Shown: positions 27,547-37,102 of the stretch, in pieces
How the letters are laid out: every line of letters starts with the position of its first letter
Position numbering within the stretch: position 1 is the first letter of the stretch
Source of the DNA: Miltoncostaea sp963762825
GTDB lineage: Bacteria > Actinomycetota > Thermoleophilia > Miltoncostaeales > Miltoncostaeaceae
Reading direction: 5' to 3'
Length of the DNA: 64,000 bases
NCBI GenBank assembly: GCA_963762825.1
Contig: CAVXLZ010000002.1
Location: 992,001-1,056,000, forward strand
Position numbers and translations under genes: made by a program
Notes under the pieces: generated by a model
The model's database searches: none
Told to the model about the DNA's origin: nothing
What the model saw: only the letters and a program-made list of their open reading frames with translations

Positions 27547-28820
27547 GCCGACTCCATCCCCGCGGCGATGTCCCCGCGCATCTGGCGGCCCTCGAATGTC
27601 ACGAGCTCGGCTGCCGCGTACGCCTTGGCGCGGGCGTCGGGCACGTCGTCCCCGCGCGCGCTCACCGCCAGCACGCGGCCACCGGCGGTGACGATCGTGC
27701 CCTCGGGTCCGGGCGCCGTGCCCGCGTGGTAGATCTCCGCGCCGGTCGCCGCGGCCTCTGCCAGGCCGGAGATGGCATCACCGAGGCGCGGGGCGGCAGG
27801 GTACCCGGGGGCGGCGAGCACCACGGCCACCGCGGCGCCGTCGTTCACGCGCACCGGGCGGTCCTCCAGCGTGCCGTCGGCGGAGGCGGTGAGCAGGCCC
27901 AGCAGATCCTCGTCGAGCCGGGGCAGGAGGGCCTGGGTCTCGGGGTCGCCGAAGCGTGTGTTGAACTCGAGCACCCGGGGCCCGTCGGGGGTGATCATCA
28001 GGCCCGCGTAGAGGACCCCCGAGAAGGGAATGCCGCGCCGGTCCATCTCGGCGACGACCGGCCGGTGGACCCGGTCGATGAGCTCGTCCGCCAGCGAGTC
28101 CGAGATGTCGGGCACCGGGGAGACCGACCCCATGCCCCCGGTGTTCGGGCCGGTGTTGCCCTCGCCGATGGGCTTGTAGTCGCGGGCAGCCGGAAAGCGC
28201 GCGACGGCGCTGCCATCGGTGATGGCGAGCAGCGACACCTCAGGTCCGCTCATCCCCTCCTCGACGACGACGACGCTGCCCGCGTCCCCGAAGGCGGCAC
28301 GCACGAGACACAGCTCGAGCGCCTCGCGGGCCTCGCCCTCGCTCGAGACCACCATCACGCCCTTGCCGGCCGCGAGTCCGTCGGCCTTGATCGCCACCGG
28401 CAGGCCGAGCTCGGCGACCGCGTCCATGCCCGCCGCCACGTCGGTGACCGTGAACGAGCGGGCGGTCGGGACGCCTGCGGCGGCCATGACCTCCTTCGCG
28501 AAGGCCTTGCTGCCCTCGAGGCGGGCGGCGGCGGCCGACGGCCCGAAGGCCCGGACGCCGGCGGCCCGCAGCGTGTCGCAGAGGCCCGCCACGAGCGGAG
28601 CCTCGGGTCCGACCACCACGAGGTCGGCGCCATAGGCGGCTGCGAGGGCAGCGACGCCACCGACATCGTCGATGCTGAGAGGGATCAGCTCGGCGTCGGC
28701 GGCGATGCCGGGATTCCCCCCCGCGCAGTAGATCCGTGGCCGCTCGGGCGAGCGCGCGAGCGCCCTCACCAAGGCGTGCTCACGACCACCGCCTCCGACG
28801 ACGAGCACCGTGCGATTCAC
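27543..28820 (-). CDS. purD: Phosphoribosylamine-glycine ligase
   Basis: GAR synthetase, 425 residues, ATP-grasp enzyme of step two. It begins VLVVGGGGREHALVRALA; the ATP-grasp region has VAIKADGLAAGKGVMV and the metal-binding EFNTRFGDPETQ. It is the first gene of the purine transcript. Only 50 bp separate its start from the divergent gene at 28871, so the promoter must lie there or overlap the neighbour. No riboswitch or PurR-like site is evident. Confidence 0.96.
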   Translation of the reverse strand: MNRTVLVVGGGGREHALVRALARSPERPRIYCAGGNPGIAADAELIPLSIDDVGGVAALAAAYGADLVVVGPEAPLVAGLCDTLRAAGVRAFGPSAAAARLEGSKAFAKEVMAAAGVPTARSFTVTDVAAGMDAVAELGLPVAIKADGLAAGKGVMVVSSEGEAREALELCLVRAAFGDAGSVVVVEEGMSGPEVSLLAITDGSAVARFPAARDYKPIGEGNTGPNTGGMGSVSPVPDISDSLADELIDRVHRPVVAEMDRRGIPFSGVLYAGLMITPDGPRVLEFNTRFGDPETQALLPRLDEDLLGLLTASADGTLEDRPVRVNDGAAVAVVLAAPGYPAAPRLGDAISGLAEAAATGAEIYHAGTAPGPEGTIVTAGGRVLAVSARGDDVPDARAKAYAAAELVTFEGRQMRGDIAAGMESA

Positions 28821-28870
28821 CCCGGCACTCTCGCATACACCGGGGGCCCGCGGGGCACTACTCTTAACCC

Positions 28871-29236
28871 ATGGCGGAAAACCACCCGCAACCCTCTCGC
28901 GCCGACCGCGAGGCGCAGCGAGCGCTGCTCGAGGAGGCGCTCACCCGTCTTGCGACGGGCGACGATCCCCCGCGCGCCGCCGACGATGTGATGCGGGCCC
29001 TCGACTCGTACATCGAGTCCACCGGTGGAGGCACGGCGCTCACGCCGCGCGAGTCGCCGGTGACCGACTACGCCCGGCAGGAGGAGAGCGAGGTGCGCTG
29101 GGCGACCTGGATCATCGTCGGGGGCGCCACCCTCGGCACCGCCGTCGTCGCCGTGGCCCTCTCGGGTGGGTGGCCCGCGGCGATAGCGATCGTGGCGATC
29201 TGGGCGATCGCCGTCGCAGCGCTCGTCTCGAGCTGA
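28871..29236 (+). CDS. Small membrane protein, function unknown
   Basis: A 121-residue protein: a hydrophilic, charged N-terminal half (helical, residues 8-50) followed by two closely spaced membrane helices (about 76-97 and 101-119) ending almost at the C-terminus. I do not recognise a family. TACTCT ends only seven bases before the ATG, which would fit a -10 box and a leaderless message. It is divergent from purD and 7 nt before the convergent carbonic anhydrase stop. Confidence 0.7.
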   Translation: MAENHPQPSRADREAQRALLEEALTRLATGDDPPRAADDVMRALDSYIESTGGGTALTPRESPVTDYARQEESEVRWATWIIVGGATLGTAVVAVALSGGWPAAIAIVAIWAIAVAALVSS

Positions 29237-29243
29237 ATCGTCC

Positions 29244-29744
29244 TCAGGCCGAGGGCGGCTCGCTCAGCGCACCGGTGCGGACGTCGTAGACGAAGCCGCG
29301 GACCTGCTCCCGGTGGGGGATGAACGCCGAGTTGCGGATCCTGCGGATCGACTGGCGCACGCTTTCCTCCACATCGACGAACGACTCGATTGCGAAGCTC
29401 GGCGCCATGCCGCTCAGGTCCTGCAACTCGGCGCGGAAGCCGTCGTCGGTGACCTTCTGCATCCCGCAGTCGGTGTGCTGGATCAAGAGGATCTCCCGGG
29501 TGCCGAGACGCAACTGGGAGACGGCCAGCGAGCGGATGACATCGTCGGTGATCACGCCACCCGCGTTGCGCAGCACGTGGGCCTCGCCCTGATCGAGGCC
29601 GAGCGCGGCGAAGACGTCGAGCCGCGAGTCCATGCATGCCACCACCGCGAGTCGGCGTGAGGGCTTGATGTTGCTGTGCTCGCGCCGGACGAAGCGCTCG
29701 GCGAAGGCGCGGTTGTTCGCGAGGAGTTCGTCCGTGACGGCCAC
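29244..29744 (-). CDS. Beta-carbonic anhydrase
   Basis: A 166-residue beta-class carbonic anhydrase, interconverting CO2 and bicarbonate. Zinc ligands are Cys37 (VACMDSR), His90 and Cys93 (QHTDCG), and the Asp39-Arg41 dyad is intact. Length and motifs match mycobacterial Rv1284-type enzymes. GTG 29744 gives VAVTDELL. It is cytoplasmic and could supply bicarbonate for carboxylations. It is divergent from the HD-GYP gene across 133 bp. Confidence 0.93.
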   Translation of the reverse strand: MAVTDELLANNRAFAERFVRREHSNIKPSRRLAVVACMDSRLDVFAALGLDQGEAHVLRNAGGVITDDVIRSLAVSQLRLGTREILLIQHTDCGMQKVTDDGFRAELQDLSGMAPSFAIESFVDVEESVRQSIRRIRNSAFIPHREQVRGFVYDVRTGALSEPPSA

Positions 29745-29795
29745 CGAGGGATCCTACGTGTGTCGGGCTGCGTCGCATGCGTCGGGCCCCGGGTG

Positions 29796-29824
29796 TTGCG
29801 GGACGGACCTGCCGTCAGTAAAGA
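29796..29824 (+). promoter_or_regulatory. Candidate promoter of the HD-GYP gene
   Basis: TTGCGG (29796-29801) and TAAAGA (29819-29824) are separated by 17 bases and lie about 55 bases before the ATG at 29878. The match to a housekeeping-type promoter is fair in the -35 box and modest in the -10 box. The rest of the 29745-29877 gap shows nothing else I can name. Confidence 0.35.
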
Positions 29825-29877
29825 ATTCCCGAGATAGATCCGACGTTTCGGGGGCGATCCGGGTCTTACTCCCCGAG

Positions 29878-30540
29878 ATGATCGACTGGTTCTCCCCACC
29901 GCTCTCCGCCGACCCCGCCGGCGAGCTCACCCACTGGCAGGGCGCGGTCACGATGCGCCGGGTCGCCCGGGCCGTCGATGCACGCGACCCGGCCACCGCG
30001 GGCCACTCGGACCGGGTCGCCGACATCGCCGGACTGATCGCCGGGGAGGCGGGGTGGAGCCGGCGTGCGGTCGGGCTGCTGCGGGAGGCCGCCGGACTCC
30101 ACGACGTCGGCAAGGTCTGCCTCCCCGAATCGATCCTGCTCACGCCGGGCACCCTGACGCCCGACGAGTACGAGGTGGTCAAGACCCACGCCGTCCTCGG
30201 TGCGGAGATCGCCGCGAACGTGCTCCTGCCCCGACAGGTCTCCTGGATACGACACCACCACGAGCGATGGGATGGCCTTGGCTACCCCGATCGGCTCACC
30301 GGGGAGGAGATCTCCGCCGGTGCGGCCATCCTCTCCCTCGCCGACGCGTGGGACGCGATGAGCACCCGCTCCTGGACCCGGCCGCCGCTCACGCGCGACG
30401 AGGCCCTCGACGAGTGCGAGCGCGAATCCGGCCGGCAGTTCGCCCCCTGGGCGGTCTCGGCCCTTCAGCGGGTCATCGCCATCGAGGTGGTCGAGCATGC
30501 GGCGCACGTCGTACCGCTGCGGCTGATCTCGGCCGCCTGA
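29878..30540 (+). CDS. HD-GYP domain phosphodiesterase-like protein
   Basis: A 220-residue single-domain HD-GYP-type protein. Metal-binding motifs: HSDRVADIA, the HD pair in LHDVGKVCLPE, RHHHERWDGLGYPDRL, and a SLADAWDAM helix. HD-GYP proteins hydrolyse cyclic-di-GMP; here the GYP triplet is intact. There is no fused receiver or membrane domain, so regulation must be through partners. ATG 29878 is chosen because upstream sequence in the same frame is low-quality coding. A second, larger GGDEF/HD-GYP protein lies at the end of the window. Confidence 0.85.
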   Translation: MIDWFSPPLSADPAGELTHWQGAVTMRRVARAVDARDPATAGHSDRVADIAGLIAGEAGWSRRAVGLLREAAGLHDVGKVCLPESILLTPGTLTPDEYEVVKTHAVLGAEIAANVLLPRQVSWIRHHHERWDGLGYPDRLTGEEISAGAAILSLADAWDAMSTRSWTRPPLTRDEALDECERESGRQFAPWAVSALQRVIAIEVVEHAAHVVPLRLISAA

Positions 30541-30655
30541 CCGGAGGCCCAGGGACGCACCTCGCTCCCTGGTCGTTCGTACGGCCGCGCGAGGGGTTCT
30601 TCGTACAGCGCCCCGTGTGTCTGGAGCTTTTCCGAGCTTCTCACCGGATGGCGTT

Positions 30656-30684
30656 TTGGTGGCCTTCCGAGCCTGGGATATAAG
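30656..30684 (+). promoter_or_regulatory. Candidate promoter of the membrane sigma factor gene
   Basis: TTGGTG (30656-30661) and TATAAG (30679-30684) with a 17-base spacer, 29 bases before the GTG start at 30714. The -10 box is close to consensus in an otherwise GC-rich region, so sigma-A-type transcription is plausible. Confidence 0.45.
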
Positions 30685-30713
30685 CGGGACCCATTTCCCG
30701 GATGGAGGCACGC

Positions 30714-32951
30714 GTGACGACATCGGTCCCGGCTGGTCCGCGCACCCCTGAGCTTCGTTCCGGGCTGGGCACGATCGCCTTCCTGGGTGACGCCGCCCTC
30801 GCCGACCTCGTCTCCGCGGGCGACGAGCGGGCCTTCGAGGTCATCTACGAGCGCCACCGGGCGGAGATCTTCCGCTACTGCCGGGCCGTGGTGCGCCACC
30901 CGCAGGACGCCGAGGAGGCGTTCCAGCTGACGATGCTGGCGGCCTACCGAGCCCTGTCCAAGGGGTCGCGGCCGCGCCTCGCGCTGAGGCCGTGGCTCTT
31001 TCGCATCGCGCACAACGAGTCGATCGACCTCCTGCGCACGCGCCCACGCCTCGAGGAGCTCACCGAGCGCGACGACCCGGTCGCCGGAGCGGTGCACGAG
31101 CGGGTGGAGGTGCGCGAGCAGATGCGCGAGCTGCGCGCCGACATCGCTTCGCTCCCCGTTCGGCAACGGTCCGCGCTGGTCCTCCACGAGATGAGCGGGC
31201 TCTCCCACGCGGCGGTGGGCGAGGCGCTTGGCACCTCAGCCGCCGATGCTCGCCACCTCCTCCACGAGGCCCGCGCGTCGCTCGCCGCTTTCGGTCTGGG
31301 AAGGGAACTCGACTGCCGTGACGTTCGCGGGCGCATCGCCGACGGCGACCGCCGCACGATGAGGGCCCGCACCATGAAGGCCCACCTGCGCGGCTGCGAG
31401 GGGTGCGCCTCCTTCGCCGCCGCCCAGGAGGAGCGCCGCCGCAGGCTCGGCGCCTTCTTCCCAGTCCTCCCGGCTCTCGCCGCGGCGAAGATCCTCGAAT
31501 CGGTGCTGGGCGAGCGCACGATCGGCGTGGCCGCCGCCGGTACCCTCGGCGCCGGCGTTGCGGTGGGCGGCCCGGGAGGGGGCGGCGGTGGAGCGGGGGC
31601 CGGAGGCGGAGGTTCCGCCGGTACGGCGGGCGGGGCGGCCGGCCTCGGAGCGGTCGCTGTCGGCGGGCTCGCCGCCGCCGGAGCGCTCGCGGTCGGCGCG
31701 GTCGCGACCGTGGCGGTCACGGTAGGGGGGATCGGACCCTTCTCCTCAGGAGGCGATCAGCCGGGCGCCGATGCGTCGGCGACACCTTCCGCGTCGGAGA
31801 TCGCCGATGCAGGAGCGCCGGCGGCGTCGCAGAGCGCGGCCGCAGGAGCCCAGGCGGGCGTCGGCCCGGCGCCCAAGCCGATCGCCCGAACCGAGGCCTC
31901 CACCACAGCGCCGGCATCACCCGCATCCGGCGATTTCGCCCCGCCGAGCGACCGGGCCGCAACCGACCCTGGTGCAACCGCTCCGGCTCCCGCACCCGCT
32001 CGTGCGCCCGCCCGTGCTCCGGCGCGGCCGGCCGACCCGGTCGCTCCGGTGAAGGCGCCCCCACCCGTGATCCCCGTGCCCGCGGCGGCCGCCCCGCCGA
32101 CGCCTGCCCCGCTCCCGGTGGCGGCCCCTCCTGTCGCCACCACCGGCGACCCCGCCCCCGTGGTGACGCCCCCGCCCCCCGACCGGCAGATCCCGGCCGA
32201 GATGCCCGCCGACCCGCCGCCGGACGTTGACCCACCGCCCGACGTTGACCCGCCACCGGACGTTGACCCACCGCCCGACGTGGATCCGCCACCGGACGTT
32301 GACCCACCGCCCGACGTGGACCCACCGCCCGACGTCGACCCTCCGCCCGACGTGGATCCGCCACCGGACGTTGACCCGCCGCCGGACGTTGACCCACCGC
32401 CCGACGTGGACCCTCCGCCCGACGTGGACCCGCCACCGGACGTGGACCCGCCACCCGACGTTGACCCACCGCCCGACGTGGACGGGACGGCGACCTGCCC
32501 CACCGGCTACATCCGTATCGTCGTCGCGATCACCGGCAACGGGCGGGTCATCGTTCGCTGCCGTCGCATCACGCCGAACCTCCCGGATCCGGTCATCGAT
32601 CGGATCCCGGACGATGCGATCGCTGCCGACGAGGTGGTCGCGGACGCCGCTCAGCCCGGCGTCGGCCCACAGCCGCGCCCGGTTGGCGCGCGCTCCGTCA
32701 GCGCCCCTGTCGATGCCGCCCCCGTCCGGGAGATCGCCGCCCCCGTCGTTGTCGAGGTCGCCCCGGAGCCTTCGTCGGCTCCCACGTCCGCCGCACCGGC
32801 CGCGGTCGCCCCCGACCCACCGCCGGCCGCCGCGTCTCCGCCTCCGCCTCCCCCTCCGCCCGATCCGATTCCGGTCGAGTCGCCCCCGGATGCGCCCCCG
32901 CCGGCTCCCGCCGCCGCGGCAGGGTCGGAGACCGCCGCGGAGATCAGCTAG
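30714..32951 (+). CDS. ECF sigma factor fused to zinc finger, membrane segment and proline-rich extracytoplasmic tail
   Basis: A 745-residue single polypeptide. Residues 38-110 form sigma region 2 (FEVIYERHRAEIFRYCR, WLFRIAHNESIDLLR). Residues 145-192 form region 4 (LPVRQRSALVLHEMSGLSHA). Residues 223-231 (HLRGCEGC) match the His-Cys-Cys core of zf-HC2 anti-sigma zinc fingers. A Gly-rich linker leads to one hydrophobic segment (about 313-340). A 400-residue Pro/Ala-rich tail follows, with 15 DPPPDV repeats (residues 500-589), two cysteines soon after, then more poly-proline. Sigma domains would be inside and the tail outside. GTG 30714 is preferred to ATG 30702 because GGAGG at 30704-30708 is spaced five bases from it. 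ECF groups with membrane-bound C-terminal extensions are known in Actinobacteria; exact group not assigned. Confidence 0.85.
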   Translation: MTTSVPAGPRTPELRSGLGTIAFLGDAALADLVSAGDERAFEVIYERHRAEIFRYCRAVVRHPQDAEEAFQLTMLAAYRALSKGSRPRLALRPWLFRIAHNESIDLLRTRPRLEELTERDDPVAGAVHERVEVREQMRELRADIASLPVRQRSALVLHEMSGLSHAAVGEALGTSAADARHLLHEARASLAAFGLGRELDCRDVRGRIADGDRRTMRARTMKAHLRGCEGCASFAAAQEERRRRLGAFFPVLPALAAAKILESVLGERTIGVAAAGTLGAGVAVGGPGGGGGGAGAGGGGSAGTAGGAAGLGAVAVGGLAAAGALAVGAVATVAVTVGGIGPFSSGGDQPGADASATPSASEIADAGAPAASQSAAAGAQAGVGPAPKPIARTEASTTAPASPASGDFAPPSDRAATDPGATAPAPAPARAPARAPARPADPVAPVKAPPPVIPVPAAAAPPTPAPLPVAAPPVATTGDPAPVVTPPPPDRQIPAEMPADPPPDVDPPPDVDPPPDVDPPPDVDPPPDVDPPPDVDPPPDVDPPPDVDPPPDVDPPPDVDPPPDVDPPPDVDPPPDVDPPPDVDPPPDVDGTATCPTGYIRIVVAITGNGRVIVRCRRITPNLPDPVIDRIPDDAIAADEVVADAAQPGVGPQPRPVGARSVSAPVDAAPVREIAAPVVVEVAPEPSSAPTSAAPAAVAPDPPPAAASPPPPPPPPDPIPVESPPDAPPPAPAAAAGSETAAEIS
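32211..32480 (+). repeat. Fifteen tandem 18-bp units encoding DPPPDV
   Basis: Fifteen in-frame copies of an 18-base unit (GAC CCN CCN CCN GAC GTN) without interruption. Units vary only at third positions (GAC/GAT, CCA/CCG/CCT/CCC, GTT/GTG/GTC), so the peptide is identical in all copies. The pattern of variants recurs in blocks, e.g. units 5 and 9 are the same, suggesting block duplication. It lies inside the sigma-factor gene. Confidence 0.97.
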
Positions 32952-32960
32952 TGCTGCGTC

Positions 32961-32989
32961 CGGTGAGGTTGGCGGCCGACGTCACCGGC
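32961..32989. terminator. Inverted repeat between convergent genes
   Basis: CCGGTGA (32961-32967) and TCACCGG (32983-32989) form a perfect 7-bp stem around a 15-base loop, between the sigma gene stop and the purA stop. There is no T tract on either side, so it may be only a weak bidirectional terminator. Confidence 0.35.
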
Positions 32990-33003
32990 CGCGCCACCGG
33001 CGG

Positions 33004-34286
<1,283 letters not shown>

Positions 34287-34287
<1 letters not shown>

Positions 34288-35624
34288 TACTGGTGGTCCT
34301 TCGCGAGGTTGTCGAACTTGGCATAGCTGCCCCGGAACGTGAGCTTGACCCGATCGGTGGGCCCGTGGCGGTTCTTCGCCACCAGCACCTCGGCCACGCC
34401 CTTCTCCTCCGAGTTGTCGGGGTTGTAGTAGTCGTCGCGATAGATCATGAGCACGAGGTCGGCATCCTGCTCGATCGCCCCCGACTCGCGCAGGTCGGAG
34501 AGCATCGGCCGCTTGTCGTTGCGCGCATCGGGTGACCGATTCAGCTGGGAGACGCAGATGATCGGTACCTCCAGGTCGCGGGCCAGCATCTTGAGGTTCC
34601 TCGAGATGCTGGAGATCTCCTGGACGCGGTTCTCGTCCCTACGGCCCCGATTGCCCTCCATCAGCTGGATGTAGTCCACCACCAGCAGGTCGAGGCCGTC
34701 ACGGCTCTTCAGGCGCCGCGTCTTGGTGCGCATCTCGCCGACCGTGACGCCCTCGGAGTCGTCGATGTAGAGGCGCGCGGCCGAGAGCCGGTCGGCGGCT
34801 CGCCCGATGCGCGACCAGTCCTCCGGTGCCAGACGGCCGGCCCGGATCCGTCCGGCGTCCACGACGGCGGTTGACGCCAGCAGCCGCTGGATCAGCTCAT
34901 CGCCGCTCATCTCAAGGCTGAACACCGCGACCGAGAGGTTCTGGGTCAACGCGGCATGCTCGGCGATGCCCAGGGCGAGCGCGGTCTTGCCCATGCTCGG
35001 GCGAGCCGCGACCACGATCATGTTGCCGGCCTGAAGGCCGCCGACTACCCGATCGAGGTCGATGAAGCCGGTCGCCACGCCGACGACCCCACCACCGCTC
35101 TCCTCGGCGGCCGTGAGGCGCTCGATGCCCTTGATCACGAGCTCGTGCGCACGGGTGAAGTCCCCCCGCACGCCCTTCTGCGAGAGCCCGTAGACCAGCG
35201 TTTCGGCGTCCTGGAGCATCACCGTCGTCTCGCCCTCGCGCTGCACGACCATCTTCTCGATCTGCTGCCCGACCTGCAGCAGGCGCCGCTGGGTGGCCGC
35301 ATCGCGGACCATCTCCGCGTAGGTCTTGTAGCTCGCGGCGATGAAGGGCGTCTCCATCAGGTCGAGCACCGCCCCGCGCCCGCCCGCGGCGTCGAGCTCG
35401 CCGTTCTTGGTCAGTTGCTCCAGCACCGTGATGGGCTCCACCGGCTCGCCGATGGTGAAGAGGTCGGCGATCGCCCGGAACACGGCGCGGTGCCCCTCGC
35501 GATAGAAGTCGTCCGCGTCCACCATGGCCTGTGCCTCGGCCACGAACGAGCCCGCCTCCATGAGGCTGGCCAGCAGCATCGCTTCGGCTTCGGCGTTCTG
35601 GGGCGGTGCGGCGCCGTCGGACAC
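34287..35624 (-). CDS. dnaB: Replicative DNA helicase DnaB
   Basis: DnaB, 445 residues. The N-terminal primase-interaction domain starts NAEAEAMLLASLM; the RecA-like domain has Walker A ARPSMGKTALAL, Walker B LLVVDYIQLM and the DnaB motif DLRESGAIEQDADLV. There is no intein, although this gene often carries one in Actinobacteria. GTG 35624 lies 35 nt past the rplI stop. It unwinds DNA at the replication fork. Confidence 0.97.
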
Positions 35625-35659
35625 GGACGGTTTCCCGGGCCCCGTGGGGCGGGTGGCGC

Positions 35660-36112
35660 TCAGTCGATCAGCGGACTGACGATGGTCTTCACCTCGGTCG
35701 TCAGTCCGGGGCCGAGCTCGATCGGCACGGAGTAGGTGCCGAGGGCGCGGATCGGCGGCTCCACGATGATGTGGCGGCGATCCACGCGCACGCCGCGCGC
35801 CTCCTCGATGGCGGTCGCGACGTCGCCGGAGGTGATCGAGCCGAACAAGCGCCCGTCGTCTCCGGCCTTGGCCTTGAGGGTGAGGATCGTGCGGCCCAGC
35901 AGGTCGGCGAGCTCCTTCGACTGCTCTTCGGCGCGGACCTCGGCGACGCGCCGCTGCTCCTCGCGGCGCTGGACTTCCGCGATCTTTGCGGGCGTCGCCA
36001 CCTCGGCCATGCCGCGGGGCAGGAGGAAGTTGCGCATGTAGCCACGCGCCACGCTCACGACGGTCCCGGCCTCGCCGAGCCCCTCGACCTCAGTCAGAAG
36101 GATCGCCTGCAT
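35660..36112 (-). CDS. rplI: 50S ribosomal protein L9
   Basis: L9, 150 residues, with the N-terminal motif MQAILLTEVEGLGEAGTVVSV and GYMRNFLLPRGMA, the long connecting helix (residues 44-74), and the C-terminal domain with LFGSITSGDVA. It is a 23S-binding protein of the L1 stalk base. ATG 36112 lies 19 nt after the ssb stop; upstream in-frame codons are noise. Confidence 0.97.
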   Translation of the reverse strand: MQAILLTEVEGLGEAGTVVSVARGYMRNFLLPRGMAEVATPAKIAEVQRREEQRRVAEVRAEEQSKELADLLGRTILTLKAKAGDDGRLFGSITSGDVATAIEEARGVRVDRRHIIVEPPIRALGTYSVPIELGPGLTTEVKTIVSPLID

Positions 36113-36131
36113 CGTCTTGCCTGCCTTAGCC

Positions 36132-36614
36132 TCAGAAGGGGATGTCGTCGTCGTCGGCCGGAGGGCCGGCCGGCTGCATGTCGCTGCGGTCCACCGGGAG
36201 ATCACCGCCGGCTGCGGCTGCGGGGGCGGGCCGGTTGCTCCAGCCGCCGCCCTGCTGGGAGCCGCCCTCGCCACCCTCGCCGCGGCTGTCGAGGAAGAAC
36301 ACGTCGTTGGCGATCACCTCGACCGACTGGCGCTTGGTGCCGTCCTGGGCCTGCCACTCGCGCCAGGAGAGGCGGCCGTCCACGCCGATCCGGCGCCCCT
36401 TGGCCAGGTAGGTCGAGGCCGTCTCGGCCTGACGGCCGAAGACCGTCACGTCGAAGTAGTTGGAGCGATCGCCCCAGTTACCGCCCTCGTCGCGGGAGCG
36501 TGAGGAGACCGCGAGGCGGATCGAGCAGATCGGGTCCCCGCCCCCGCTGTGGCGCAGCTCCGGATCGCGTGTGAGACGCCCCACCAGGGTGACGCGATTG
36601 AGGTCGGCTGCCAT
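36132..36614 (-). CDS. ssb: Single-stranded DNA-binding protein
   Basis: SSB, 160 residues: OB-fold (MAADLNRVTLVGRLTRDPEL, FDVTVFGRQAE, VDGRLSWREW) followed by a Gly/Gln-rich linker and the acidic tip DDDDIPF that recruits repair and replication proteins. ATG 36614 is 6 nt past the rpsF stop. The position between rpsF and rplI is the conserved one, but rpsR, normally next to it, is missing. Confidence 0.97.
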   Translation of the reverse strand: MAADLNRVTLVGRLTRDPELRHSGGGDPICSIRLAVSSRSRDEGGNWGDRSNYFDVTVFGRQAETASTYLAKGRRIGVDGRLSWREWQAQDGTKRQSVEVIANDVFFLDSRGEGGEGGSQQGGGWSNRPAPAAAAGGDLPVDRSDMQPAGPPADDDDIPF

Positions 36615-36620
36615 CGGGCG

Positions 36621-37037
36621 CTAGCGGGGGCGGCGGCTGCCGCCGCCGCGACCGCCGCCGGGACGGCCGCCACGCGAGGGCCGCTCTCCCTCGGGATTCG
36701 TGTCGACCGGGGCGGGTGAGCCGTTGGCGAGCGCCCTTTCGGCCTCGGCGCTGTTCAGGCGGATGAAGAGGGAGCGGAGCACGACTCCCTTGCTGATCGA
36801 GAGGACGCGGTCGATCTCGGGGAGCGAGCTCTCCTCGCCGGTGCACGTGATGACCACATAGCGGCCATCCGGGGCCTTCTCCATGGGGTACGTGATTTTC
36901 CGACGGCCCCAGTCGTTGACGTGGCTGACCGCGCCGCCGCCGGCGGTGATGAGCTGCTGGACCCGTTCGAGGATCTCCTGCTGCTGTTCCTCATCCGCGT
37001 CGGGGTTGAGGATGATCATGATCTCGTAGGGGGCGAT
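36621..37037 (-). CDS. rpsF: 30S ribosomal protein S6 (probable AUC start)
   Basis: S6, about 138 residues. It has the expected first strand APYEIMIILNPDADEE, the GRRKITYPMEKAPDGRYVV core and a Gly/Arg-rich tail. The first ATG (37019) falls inside strand one and removes the conserved Tyr-Glu. It also lies 24 bases from the only Shine-Dalgarno sequence, GGAGG (plus-strand CCTCC 37044-37048). That SD is spaced six bases from ATC at 37037, which would give (M)APYEIM, a normal S6 start. No ATG/GTG/TTG exists in frame there. Either AUC is the start or a base is wrong. First gene of rpsF-ssb-rplI-dnaB-purA. Confidence 0.9.
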   Translation of the reverse strand: MAPYEIMIILNPDADEEQQQEILERVQQLITAGGGAVSHVNDWGRRKITYPMEKAPDGRYVVITCTGEESSLPEIDRVLSISKGVVLRSLFIRLNSAEAERALANGSPAPVDTNPEGERPSRGGRPGGGRGGGSRRPR

Positions 37038-37102
37038 CCCGGACCTCCGGAGGTTTGCGACACGCAGGCATTCCAGGGCGACCGGGCCCCGGCAGGCGCG
37101 GC

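Noticed and set aside
32211..32480. CRISPR array or regulatory satellite
   Set aside because: Units are 18 bases with no spacers, in frame and synonymous, so they are protein-coding repeats.
31757..32503. Minus-strand STSGGG repeat protein
   Set aside because: It is the antisense reading of the DPPPDV repeat; the plus strand has promoter, Shine-Dalgarno and sigma-factor domains.
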